From positions 1 to 21,335 of the forward strand of contig CAZKCT010000030.1 in assembly GCA_964551545.1 (NCBI GenBank): a stretch of 21,335 nucleotides of DNA, written 5' to 3'. The position numbers and the translations under genes are program-made. Shown here one piece after another: positions 1 to 6,693 of the stretch. This DNA comes from Thiopontia sp964551545. GTDB taxonomy: Bacteria > Pseudomonadota > Gammaproteobacteria > GCF-002020875. How positions within the stretch are numbered: the first letter of the stretch is position 1; every line of letters begins with the position of its first letter. The notes under the pieces were generated by a model, which was given only the letters and a program-made list of their open reading frames with translations, made no database searches and had not been told where the DNA came from.

Positions 1-75
1 ATGGTTTGTATTTCAGTCACTATGGTGATAATTTTCCTGCAGAGGAGTCCCACAAGATTGGAGGAGCAATCCATT

Positions 76-654
76 ATGAAGAAGATCAATAAACTTTCAA
101 CCACCCTACTGTTGGGGGTGGTTGGTACAACGCTAGTCAGCGGCGCACACGCATTTGTCGATCCGGACGACTGGAGAATGAATAAGTGGGGGAACTGGCA
201 GGATTGGCAAGGCCCGCCGGACATGAATGAATTGCGCAAAGATCAGTGGAGCGATCTCGACCAGTGGGGCCCCAATGGGTGGCAGACTCCGTGGGGTAGC
301 CAGCCTTGGAGTGGAAATCGCGGCGGCTTTGGCAATATGCCTTGGGGCGGAAATCGTAGCAATTGGGGATCGATGCCATGGGGGGGTAATCGTGGTGGTT
401 GGGGCAATATGCCCTGGGGTGGAAATCGAGGCAACTGGGGATCAGCGCCGTGGGGAAACCCTCGCTGGCAAGGTGCTTCTCCATATGGCTATGCGCCACA
501 AGGGTGGAATGCTGTCCCTCCTCAGCCACAAGCCACTCCTGAGGCGCAACCCCCTCAGAAAGACCGCTATCCGACTCGCCCAGAGAGCACAGAGCCCGAC
601 GAGAAAGATGCTCTACTACTCAAAAATCGAAGCAAGTTCCAACGAACGGACTAA
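76..654 (+). CDS. Exported Gly/Trp-rich repeat protein, sulfur globule protein-like
   Basis: The start at 76 is chosen because GGAGGAG lies 9 nt upstream (60-66) and a typical Sec signal peptide follows: MKK, a hydrophobic core, then a cut near AHA-F about residue 27. An upstream in-frame ATG at position 1 would bury this signal. The mature protein (192 codons including the signal) is rich in Trp, Gly, Asn and Pro. It carries four tandem 12-residue units of the form N-R-x-x-[WF]-G-x-x-P-W-G-x (316-459), then a Tyr/Pro/Gln stretch and a charged hydrophilic tail. Gly-rich, aromatic-rich exported repeat proteins are known from the envelopes of periplasmic sulfur globules in sulfur-oxidising gammaproteobacteria (Sgp/CV1-CV3 proteins). 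The match here is by composition and style only, so another structural or envelope protein is possible. A terminator follows at once, so it is the last or only gene of its transcript. Confidence 0.55.
   Translation: MKKINKLSTTLLLGVVGTTLVSGAHAFVDPDDWRMNKWGNWQDWQGPPDMNELRKDQWSDLDQWGPNGWQTPWGSQPWSGNRGGFGNMPWGGNRSNWGSMPWGGNRGGWGNMPWGGNRGNWGSAPWGNPRWQGASPYGYAPQGWNAVPPQPQATPEAQPPQKDRYPTRPESTEPDEKDALLLKNRSKFQRTD
316..459 (+). repeat. Four tandem 36-bp coding repeats (12 residues each)
   Basis: Units are 316-351, 352-387, 388-423 and 424-459, all in frame. Units 1 and 3 read GG[FW]GNM in the middle, while units 2 and 4 read [SG]NWGS[MA]. There is therefore a higher-order 72-bp period, consistent with duplication of a two-unit block. 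Confidence 0.9.
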
Positions 655-658
655 AACG

Positions 659-690
659 AAAAAAGGGCAGCAAACGCTGCCCTTTTTCTT
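659..690 (+). terminator. Rho-independent terminator, probably bidirectional
   Basis: The stem AAAAGGGCAGC / GCTGCCCTTTT (661-671 with 676-686) has an AAAC loop and is followed by T-rich sequence to 690. Six A residues at 659-664 give a U-run on the minus strand too. It can therefore end both the repeat-protein transcript and the tRNA-Leu transcript coming from the right. Confidence 0.85.
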
Positions 691-698
691 GGAATGAA

Positions 699-783
<85 letters not shown>

Positions 784-796
784 AAAAGTGGGGCGG

Positions 797-824
797 ATTA
801 TACAGAAAAATGGCCGATAACAAA
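797..824 (-). promoter_or_regulatory. Promoter of tRNA-Leu
   Basis: A perfect -10 hexamer TATAAT lies at 797-802 on the minus strand, followed by a G/C-rich discriminator (CCGCCCC) and then the tRNA 5' end at 783. A TTTGTT at 819-824 (16-bp spacer) or TTGTTA at 818-823 can act as the -35. GC-rich discriminators are typical of stringently controlled stable-RNA promoters. The -35 lies inside the terminator stem of the upstream gene. Confidence 0.7.
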
Positions 825-835
825 CGTTACCGACC
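806..835 (-). terminator. Rho-independent terminator of the haem protein / FKBP-rhodanese unit
   Basis: On the minus strand GGTCGGTAAC-GTTT-GTTATCGGCC forms a 10-bp stem (two G-U pairs) with a 4-nt loop, followed by ATTTTTC. It lies 26 nt past the stop codon of the gene at 861-1427. Confidence 0.8.
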
Positions 836-860
836 ACTCATTTTCAATCCCCATGAACGA

Positions 861-1427
861 TCAAAGATCTCGAACGATGGTAAACGCCCCTCGTAGGTCA
901 CCCGGTTTGAACCCAGTTGCCTGATCCATCGGATAGAGATCCCGAATTGTTTTCAGTACCTCTGGAGCCACCAACTCACCATGACACGCCATGCAGGGCT
1001 TACCTGCAGGGATCGCCTTCATATAGCGGAACTGTTTGTGGCCATCCTGGGTCTCAACCATCTCGTGGTACTCCATCTTCATCATATCTTCTCCCGCAGA
1101 TGCACGCGCCTCAAACTGCTGTAGCACTTTGATCTCCCATGCATCCGGGGCATTGACCGGGTTCCGCAAGCGCAGGCTGGTACGGCCAATTTCGTAACCC
1201 AAACGATTGGATTCACCCATGGTGATCGGCTGTGCATTCAGGTTACAGGCTGCAATTGCCTTGGATGGCCCCCCCGCCTTCATCGCTCCCACCAGCGTCC
1301 CCTTCAATGTCTTGAAGAGCTGTTTCACCGCAGCACGACTCTCCCCCACATACTGTGCTTCATTGGCCATTGCCAACGGTGATGCCGCAACCGAAGTTGC
1401 CAATACAACCGCTAGAATCTTCTTCAT
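861..1427 (-). CDS. DUF3365 / Tll0287-like c-type haem protein, exported
   Basis: The start at 1427 is chosen because it opens a clean signal peptide (MKKILAVVLATSVAASPLAMA) with AGAGGA a few bases upstream; the longer open frame to 1493 adds no plausible N-terminus. The product is 188 residues. One haem c motif CMACH lies at residues 145-149 near the C-terminus, with C61 in the N-terminal half. In the DUF3365 family a PAS-like domain carries one haem c. Tll0287 from a cyanobacterium is reported to have His/Cys axial ligation, and C61 is the candidate sixth ligand here (inference). It lies 23 bp downstream of the FKBP-rhodanese gene, so the two are probably co-transcribed. A redox or sensory role is likely but not shown. 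Confidence 0.8.
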   Translation of the reverse strand: MKKILAVVLATSVAASPLAMANEAQYVGESRAAVKQLFKTLKGTLVGAMKAGGPSKAIAACNLNAQPITMGESNRLGYEIGRTSLRLRNPVNAPDAWEIKVLQQFEARASAGEDMMKMEYHEMVETQDGHKQFRYMKAIPAGKPCMACHGELVAPEVLKTIRDLYPMDQATGFKPGDLRGAFTIVRDL

Positions 1428-1450
1428 ATTCCCGTTTCCTCTCTTTTTTA

Positions 1451-2212
1451 TTAAAGTGCCGGTTTCACCACAGGGTTCCCCTGCTTGATCCAATGGGTGA
1501 TCCCCTTCTTCACGTTATAGACATTTTTCCAGCCCAGCTCCTTGACCAGAGCCTGTGCCAACCGCCCCGTACGATTCCCTGTACGACAGATAATAATCAC
1601 CCGATCCTCTACTGTGAAGCGCTTGAGAAATTTCTCACTGAAACCGGGATGGAGTCCACCCCGCTTGGTAAAGGCAGTAATCATCTCGGAACCCTCTACA
1701 ATTCCGGTCTGCTTCCACTCCTCAGGGCGACGAATATCGACCAGTGTCACATCCCCTTTGGCCAACTCTGATTTCAGCCCCTCATTATCCAGGTCCGTGT
1801 AGCTAAGGATATCAATCAGCTCCACATCAAAGTGCAGGATAGAGTTAGCGGGAATGACAGAGACCGCGCGACTTCCATAGCCCATCTCTGGTGGAATCAC
1901 CAGTTTGCGCTGTTCGCCACGCTTCATCCCTTTGACGCCATGATCCCACCCCTTGATCACCTGACCCGCACCCAGCGTAAAGGAGAATGGCTCGCCCCGG
2001 TCACGGCTGGAATCGAACTTAGTGCCATCGGTGAGTGTTCCTGTGTAGTGGACAAAGACTTCATCGCCCCACTTGGCTGCAACATCACCCTGCCCCTCTT
2101 TCACAGTAGTCACCTCAAACCCTTCGGTCACACCACTCACTGCATTGCCTTGGTCAGAACAGCCCGCCAGTAGCAGCGCCGAACAGAAAAGCATCGCCGT
2201 TTTCAACATCAT
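1451..2212 (-). CDS. Lipoprotein with FKBP-type peptidyl-prolyl isomerase fused to a rhodanese domain
   Basis: The protein has 253 residues. A lipobox LAGC (C18) ends the signal sequence, so it should be anchored to a membrane facing the periplasm. Residues 30-136 are an FKBP domain: V-H-Y-T-G-T-L at 54-60, K-F-D-S-S at 65-69, V-I-K-G-W-D at 85-90 and the G-Y-G-S loop at 111-114. Residues 140-250 are a rhodanese-like domain with L-V-D-I-R-x-P-E-E-W (157-166) and the active-site loop C209-R-T-G-N-R-T. The Cys suggests it can carry a persulfide or other sulfane sulfur. The start has a GGAG-type ribosome site upstream, and a second ATG follows directly, so the start could shift by one codon. The partner gene downstream is the DUF3365 haem protein. 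Confidence 0.9.
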   Translation of the reverse strand: MMLKTAMLFCSALLLAGCSDQGNAVSGVTEGFEVTTVKEGQGDVAAKWGDEVFVHYTGTLTDGTKFDSSRDRGEPFSFTLGAGQVIKGWDHGVKGMKRGEQRKLVIPPEMGYGSRAVSVIPANSILHFDVELIDILSYTDLDNEGLKSELAKGDVTLVDIRRPEEWKQTGIVEGSEMITAFTKRGGLHPGFSEKFLKRFTVEDRVIIICRTGNRTGRLAQALVKELGWKNVYNVKKGITHWIKQGNPVVKPAL

Positions 2213-2329
2213 TGTTTCATCTCCATAAATTCAATACAGTCTCAATCCAGTCGGCGATTCTATCTGCTGCTCTATGAGATTGGTAGGTGGTATCCTCTTC
2301 TCTTTCCACGTAACAGGATCACTTAGTCT

Positions 2330-3511
2330 ATGACCACGCTCGGCACTCCCCTCTCATCTTCAGCAACCCGTGCACTACTCTGTGGCAGCGGTGAATTAGG
2401 CAAAGAGGTTGTGATCGAGCTGCAGCGCCTTGGCGTTGAGGTGATTGCAGTCGACCGCTATCCCAATGCACCCGCCATGCAGGTGGCACACCGTTCCCAT
2501 GTGATCTCCATGCTGGATGGTGCCGCACTGCGTCGTGTCATTGAGGAAGAGCAGCCCGACCTCATCGTGCCAGAGATCGAGGCGATTGCCACAGAGACCT
2601 TGGTTGAACTGGAGCAGGAAGGGTTCACAGTGATTCCCACAGCACGAGCGGCCCAGTTGACGATGAACCGCGAGGGCATCCGCCGCCTTGCTGCAGAAGA
2701 GCTGGGACTGGAAACCTCACCCTATCGGTTCGCTGAAACCCATCAGGAGTACCTTGCTGCCATTGAGGAGATTGGCCTGCCTTGTGTTGTGAAGCCGATC
2801 ATGTCCTCCTCGGGCAAAGGGCAGAGCACCATTCACAGTGAGGCAGACATCGAAAAGGCCTGGAGCTACTCACAAGAGGGCGGGCGTACTGGGGCGGGTC
2901 GCGTTATCATCGAGGGGTTTATCGATTTTGATTACGAGATCACCCTACTCACAGTGCGTCACAATGGTGGTACCAGCTACTGCCAGCCGATTGGCCATCG
3001 ACAAGAAGATGGCGACTACCGGGAGTCATGGCAACCACAGGCGATGCCTTCTTCAGCGCTGGCTGCTGCTGAAGAGATGGCCAAAGAAATTACCGATGCG
3101 CTTGGTGGTCGAGGGATTTTTGGAGTGGAGCTCTTCATCAAGGGAGATGAGGTCATCTTTAGTGAGGTCTCTCCTCGCCCCCATGACACCGGCCTGGTGA
3201 CTCTGATTTCACAGGATCTCTCTCAATTTGCACTCCATGCCCGCGCTATTCTTGGGCTGCCAATCCCCAATATTCACCAACACGGCCCCTCAGCTTCCAG
3301 CGTGATCCTTGTTGAGGGAGAGTCCAAAGAGGTCTGTTACCAGTGTATTGAGTCAGCGCTTCACGAGCCGAACACCCAGCTCCGCCTCTTTGGAAAACCA
3401 GAGGTCAGTGGCCGACGGCGCATGGGAGTGGTACTGGCCCGAGATAAGAATACTGATCAAGCACGAGAGAGAGCCAATCGGGCGGCAGCGTCCATTGTGG
3501 TGGAGACCTGA
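2330..3511 (+). CDS. purT: Formate-dependent phosphoribosylglycinamide formyltransferase (GAR transformylase 2)
   Basis: This 393-residue ATP-grasp enzyme matches the usual length of PurT. It uses formate and ATP to formylate glycinamide ribonucleotide in purine synthesis in the cytoplasm. Visible landmarks are the N-terminal substrate loop C-G-S-G-E-L-G-K-E (18-26), the VDRY-x-NAPAMQVAHR segment (41-55), the ATP-grasp loop M-S-S-S-G-K-G-Q-S (158-166), and the C-terminal metal site E-V-S-P-R-P-H-D-T-G (279-288). It stands alone on this strand, divergent from the FKBP-rhodanese gene and convergent with the small exported protein. No PurR-like operator was recognised in the 117-bp upstream gap. 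Confidence 0.96.
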   Translation: MTTLGTPLSSSATRALLCGSGELGKEVVIELQRLGVEVIAVDRYPNAPAMQVAHRSHVISMLDGAALRRVIEEEQPDLIVPEIEAIATETLVELEQEGFTVIPTARAAQLTMNREGIRRLAAEELGLETSPYRFAETHQEYLAAIEEIGLPCVVKPIMSSSGKGQSTIHSEADIEKAWSYSQEGGRTGAGRVIIEGFIDFDYEITLLTVRHNGGTSYCQPIGHRQEDGDYRESWQPQAMPSSALAAAEEMAKEITDALGGRGIFGVELFIKGDEVIFSEVSPRPHDTGLVTLISQDLSQFALHARAILGLPIPNIHQHGPSASSVILVEGESKEVCYQCIESALHEPNTQLRLFGKPEVSGRRRMGVVLARDKNTDQARERANRAAASIVVET

Positions 3512-3534
3512 AGCGTTACGCTGCTCGGTACCCA

Positions 3535-3570
3535 ACAAAAAAGGCCGCCCTATTGAGGCGGCCTTCTCGT
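3535..3570 (-). terminator. Terminator between convergent purT and the small exported protein
   Basis: The stem AAGGCCGCC / GGCGGCCTT (3541-3549 with 3557-3565) has a 7-nt loop. On the minus strand it is followed by a run of six T then GTT, so it is a strong terminator for the gene at 3590-3985. On the plus strand only TTCTCGTT follows, so for purT it is weaker but usable. Confidence 0.8.
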
Positions 3571-3589
3571 TCAAGTTTATTCAGATCGG

Positions 3590-3985
3590 CTACTGGTCAA
3601 GATAGCAGCGCCCCTCATAAGTCGTGTTCTTGCGCGGGCGATTTCCCATCTCCCTGTGCTTGATCTCACCACGCACGATGCCGGTACCCGCCTCGATCAT
3701 GCTCTTCTCCAGTGTCACCAGGTCACCATCGAGCTTGCCTCGGAAGCGGTAGATCGATGCCTGAGGAAGAATAAGCCACTCTTCATAGGTCTTGTACTCA
3801 TCGCCATCAATCTCTTTCTCATTCTTTTTCCGGGTACTCTGGTCCGGCACCATCACCTTGACGTCCGCACTGTGCGTAACTTCCCCAGTATATTGGTTGA
3901 CCTCATCCAGGTCACAGCTCAATTGGGTCTGTGCCTGTGTCGCAAAGACCGTACTCAGCAATGCTACTCCAATCATCTTTCTCAT
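3590..3985 (-). CDS. Small exported protein of unknown function
   Basis: I do not recognise the family. The start at 3985 is preferred over the in-frame ATG at 4000 because GGAG lies 9 nt before it, inside the sequence of the longer start. It also opens a standard signal peptide (MRKMIGVALLSTVFATQAQ). The mature part, about 110 residues, is hydrophilic and charged. It has only two cysteines, one near the start (LSCD) and one near the end (GRCY), which could form one disulfide. The predicted location is periplasm or outside. It is transcribed away from nosZ and terminated at 3535-3570. Nothing in the sequence ties it to N2O reduction beyond position. Confidence 0.7.
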   Translation of the reverse strand: MRKMIGVALLSTVFATQAQTQLSCDLDEVNQYTGEVTHSADVKVMVPDQSTRKKNEKEIDGDEYKTYEEWLILPQASIYRFRGKLDGDLVTLEKSMIEAGTGIVRGEIKHREMGNRPRKNTTYEGRCYLDQ

Positions 3986-4032
3986 TATTATTTTCTCCAT
4001 CCAGTTAGGGGACGTCTTCGAGTGAAGCAGTG

Positions 4033-4062
4033 ACTATACCTGAACCACTCCGGTGATCACAA
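4033..4062 (-). promoter_or_regulatory. Candidate promoter of the small exported protein
   Basis: On the minus strand TATAGT (4033-4038) and TTGTGA (4057-4062) are separated by 18 bp. The start codon is about 48 bp downstream of the -10. This is a pattern match only. Confidence 0.4.
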
Positions 4063-4106
4063 CGACCTCTCCAAAACAGTTTCACCCCCCTTTTTATGAG
4101 CCTCAT

Positions 4107-4122
4107 TTGACCCAAGTCAAAG
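4107..4122 (+). promoter_or_regulatory. FNR/DNR-type operator upstream of nosZ
   Basis: TTTGACCCAAGTCAAA is a perfect inverted repeat with arms TTTGAC/GTCAAA and a 4-nt spacer. It fits the TTGAY-N4-RTCAA pattern bound by FNR, ANR, DNR and NNR-type regulators. Its centre is about 130 bp before the nosZ start. A weak -10 (TCTTAC near 4146-4151) would put it near -41.5, and TAGTAT at 4168-4173 would put it near -65. Confidence 0.65.
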
Positions 4123-4182
4123 CATCAAAAGCCGCCCTCAAACACTCTTACGGCACTAAGTTGAGCTTAGTATTGCAACGCG

Positions 4183-4216
4183 CTGTTCTGACTGTTTCTC
4201 CCAATGGTCAGAACAG
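4183..4216 (+). promoter_or_regulatory. Perfect 10-bp inverted repeat in the nosZ leader
   Basis: CTGTTCTGAC (4183-4192) and GTCAGAACAG (4207-4216) pair perfectly around a 14-nt loop. The repeat ends 12 bp before the ribosome binding site AGGAG (4229-4233). There is no T-run, so it is not a terminator. It could be an operator for a second regulator or an RNA hairpin affecting stability or translation of nosZ. Confidence 0.55.
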
Positions 4217-4243
4217 ACAAAACTGATCAGGAGTCAATAACTT

Positions 4244-6541
4244 ATGCTAAAGAAGACACTCACAATGGCAGTCGCCATCGGAATGTCGTTTGGTGCAGGC
4301 AGTTCAGCGTGGAGTTCTACACTGGATGATGTGATGAAGGCCCGTGGCCTCACACAGAAAGATCTGCTCGCAGCGGCTAAAACCTACACCCCGTCGGGTG
4401 GTCGAGATGAATATATCGCCTTCAGCTCTGGTGGACAGAGTGGCCAGGTGATCGTCTACGGTATCCCGTCGATGCGTATCCTTAAATATATTGGTGTCTT
4501 CACCCCAGAGCCATGGCAGGGTTATGGCTTCGACGATGAGTCCAAGGCCGTACTGGCGCAAGGAAACATCGACGGCAAGGAGATCAAGTTTGGTGATACC
4601 CACCACCCTGCAATCTCCGAGACCAATGGTGAATATGATGGTAAATACCTCTTCATCAACGATAAGAACAATCCTCGTATGGCGGTGATTGATCTGCACG
4701 ACTTTGAGACCAAGCAAATTGTCGTTAACCCTCACTTCAGCAGTGAGCATGGTGGCGCCTTTGTAACTCCAAACACGGACTACATCATTGAGGCGGCACA
4801 GTACCCAGCACCATTCGAGAAAGAGTATGTTCCACTGGAGCAATTCAATGACCGCTATCGCGGCGGTGTCACTTACTGGAAATTCAACAAAGAGATCGGT
4901 CGTCTCGATGCTGAGCAATCATTTACCGTAGAGATGCCTCCATACAGTCAAGATCTCTCTGACTTCGGTAAATTTGGCAGTGACGGCTGGTCCTTCACCA
5001 ACTCTTTCTGCTCTGAGCGTTATGTCGGTGGCATTGAGAAGGGTCGTCCTCCTTACGAGGCAGGCTGTTCCCAGAAAGACACTGACTTCCTCCACGCAGT
5101 TAACTGGAAGAAGGCTGTAGAGCTGTTCAAGGCTGGCAAAGGTAAAGACATAAACGGTATGGATGTGCTCGACATGAAGACCATGGTCGAAAACAAGGCA
5201 CTATTCCTCGTTCCTGAACCTAAGAGCCCACACGGTGTTGATGTGTCTCCAGATGGTGGCCATATCATCGTATCCGGTAAGCTCGACAGCCATGCTTATG
5301 TCTACAGCTTCGACAAGATGATGGCTGCTCACAATGCAGGCAAGTATGAGGCACACGACCCATACGGTATCCCCATCGTCTCTCTGGAAGATGCGCTACA
5401 CAAGCAGGTACAGGTTGGCCTCGGTCCACTGCACACTCAGTATGATTCGAAAGAGTGTACGGTCTATACCTCAATCTACGTAGATTCCCAGGTTACCAAG
5501 TGGGACTACTGTAAAGGTGAAGTTCTGGACAAGATCTCTGTTCACTACAACATCGGTCACCTGATGACCATGGAAGGTGACTCTGCATCTCCAGACGGTA
5601 AGTACCTCGTCTCTCTCAATAAGCTGGCGATTGACCGCTTCAACCCTGTGGGTCCTCTGCATCCGCAGAACCACCAGTTGATCGACATCAGCGGCGACAA
5701 GATGGAGCTGCTGTATGACATGCCACTGCCATTGGGCGAGCCACACTATGCTGTTGCGATCAAGGCTGACAAGCTGAAGCCAGGCATTCGCTACAAGTCT
5801 GGTTGGGATAGCCGTGCTGACAAGCGCTCTCCTTACAAGACCCGAGCAGGTCGTGAGAAGACGGTTCGTACCTGTGATGATGCCGGTAACTGTACTGTAG
5901 AGGTATTTGGTACGGTAATCCGTTCTCACATCACACCTGAGACTGTAGAGGCCGAGGTCGGTGACAAGGTGATCATGCACTTCACCAACCTGGAGCGTGC
6001 ACAGGACGAAACCCACGGTTTCGCTCTCAATGGCACCAACGTCAACCTCTCCATCGAGCCAGGCAAGACCGCTTCTGCGACCTTTGTGGCTGATTCAGAA
6101 GGTGTCTTCCCCTACTACTGCACCGAGTTCTGCTCAGCATTGCACCTAGAGATGGAAGGCTACCTGCTGGTTAAACCTAAGGGCCACAAGGCTGTTGCAG
6201 GCAAGATGCAGGAAGGTACAGTCTACACCAAGGCTGACTACGACAAGCAGTATCAGACCAACCTGGACACCCAGGCGGTCATCGACTCTGTTGTCGGCTA
6301 CATCACCAGTACCAACTACACTGACTTCGCGGCAGTAGTAGCATTGGTTGAGGATGCTGTAGATCAACTTGGCTTCGCTGAAACCTGGCGCAAGAAGGCA
6401 GAGGAATCTGCCAAGGCCAACGACTTCCAGAATGCAACACTGCAGGCTGGACAGTGGTGGCAGTATCAGGTGAAGGCTGCGGACATCGGTCTGCGTGCTA
6501 AGACCTATCTGGAGCAGAATGGCGCTAAAGTTGTTAAGTAA
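4244..6541 (+). CDS. nosZ: Nitrous oxide reductase, Sec-type (clade II-like), with C-terminal extension
   Basis: The enzyme reduces N2O to N2 in the periplasm. The product is 765 residues; AGGAG lies 10 nt before the ATG. The signal peptide (about 1-25) starts MLKKTL and lacks a twin-arginine pair, as in Sec-exported clade II enzymes. The beta-propeller residues 50-510 carry candidate CuZ histidines H120, H121 (D-T-H-H), H169, H330, H397, H439 and H501. The cupredoxin domain has CuA ligands H591, C626, C630, H634 and M637 in C-T-E-F-C-S-A-L-H-L-E-M; Glu628 stands where clade I enzymes have Trp. Residues about 650-765 form an extra helical region beyond the CuA domain with no CxxCH, so it is not the cytochrome c domain seen on some epsilonproteobacterial NosZ. 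The gene has its own upstream operator and terminator. Confidence 0.97.
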   Translation: MLKKTLTMAVAIGMSFGAGSSAWSSTLDDVMKARGLTQKDLLAAAKTYTPSGGRDEYIAFSSGGQSGQVIVYGIPSMRILKYIGVFTPEPWQGYGFDDESKAVLAQGNIDGKEIKFGDTHHPAISETNGEYDGKYLFINDKNNPRMAVIDLHDFETKQIVVNPHFSSEHGGAFVTPNTDYIIEAAQYPAPFEKEYVPLEQFNDRYRGGVTYWKFNKEIGRLDAEQSFTVEMPPYSQDLSDFGKFGSDGWSFTNSFCSERYVGGIEKGRPPYEAGCSQKDTDFLHAVNWKKAVELFKAGKGKDINGMDVLDMKTMVENKALFLVPEPKSPHGVDVSPDGGHIIVSGKLDSHAYVYSFDKMMAAHNAGKYEAHDPYGIPIVSLEDALHKQVQVGLGPLHTQYDSKECTVYTSIYVDSQVTKWDYCKGEVLDKISVHYNIGHLMTMEGDSASPDGKYLVSLNKLAIDRFNPVGPLHPQNHQLIDISGDKMELLYDMPLPLGEPHYAVAIKADKLKPGIRYKSGWDSRADKRSPYKTRAGREKTVRTCDDAGNCTVEVFGTVIRSHITPETVEAEVGDKVIMHFTNLERAQDETHGFALNGTNVNLSIEPGKTASATFVADSEGVFPYYCTEFCSALHLEMEGYLLVKPKGHKAVAGKMQEGTVYTKADYDKQYQTNLDTQAVIDSVVGYITSTNYTDFAAVVALVEDAVDQLGFAETWRKKAEESAKANDFQNATLQAGQWWQYQVKAADIGLRAKTYLEQNGAKVVK

Positions 6542-6575
6542 ATAACAACTGAAGTGACCTTCAAACCCTGAAAGT

Positions 6576-6613
6576 AAAAAGGGGAGAGAGCAAAAACTCT
6601 CTCCCCTTTTTTT
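6576..6613 (+). terminator. Rho-independent terminator of nosZ
   Basis: GGGGAGAGAG (6581-6590) and CTCTCTCCCC (6597-6606) form a perfect stem extended by A/T pairs. The loop is CAAAAA and a run of seven T (6607-6613) follows. Confidence 0.9.
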
Positions 6614-6654
6614 GATTGAAATCAAACCGAAACAACCACTATTTACATTCTAAT
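6611..6654 (+). promoter_or_regulatory. FNR-type operator and promoter of the monohaem cytochrome gene
   Basis: TTTGATTGAAATCAAA (6611-6626) contains an exact TTGAT-N4-ATCAA FNR/ANR consensus. TCTAAT at 6649-6654 (five of six to TATAAT) is centred 33 bp from the operator centre, close to the class II activator layout (-41.5). The operator starts inside the T-run of the nosZ terminator. Confidence 0.8.
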
Positions 6655-6693
6655 ACTCACCACATAAATTCGAACCCATTCCACAAGGAAACC

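Noticed and set aside
316..459. Possible CRISPR-like tandem array
   Set aside because: The repeats are contiguous, in frame and coding, with no unique spacers and no cas genes.
137..529. Long open frames on the minus strand (also 243-434) and in a second plus frame (227-697) over the W/G repeats
   Set aside because: They are kept open by the repeated G-rich codons of the real gene, and lack plausible starts or any recognisable domain.
4304..4918. 204-codon minus-strand open frame, and other minus frames inside nosZ
   Set aside because: They lie wholly inside nosZ, whose frame is certain from its metal-binding motifs; they are shadows of its codon bias.
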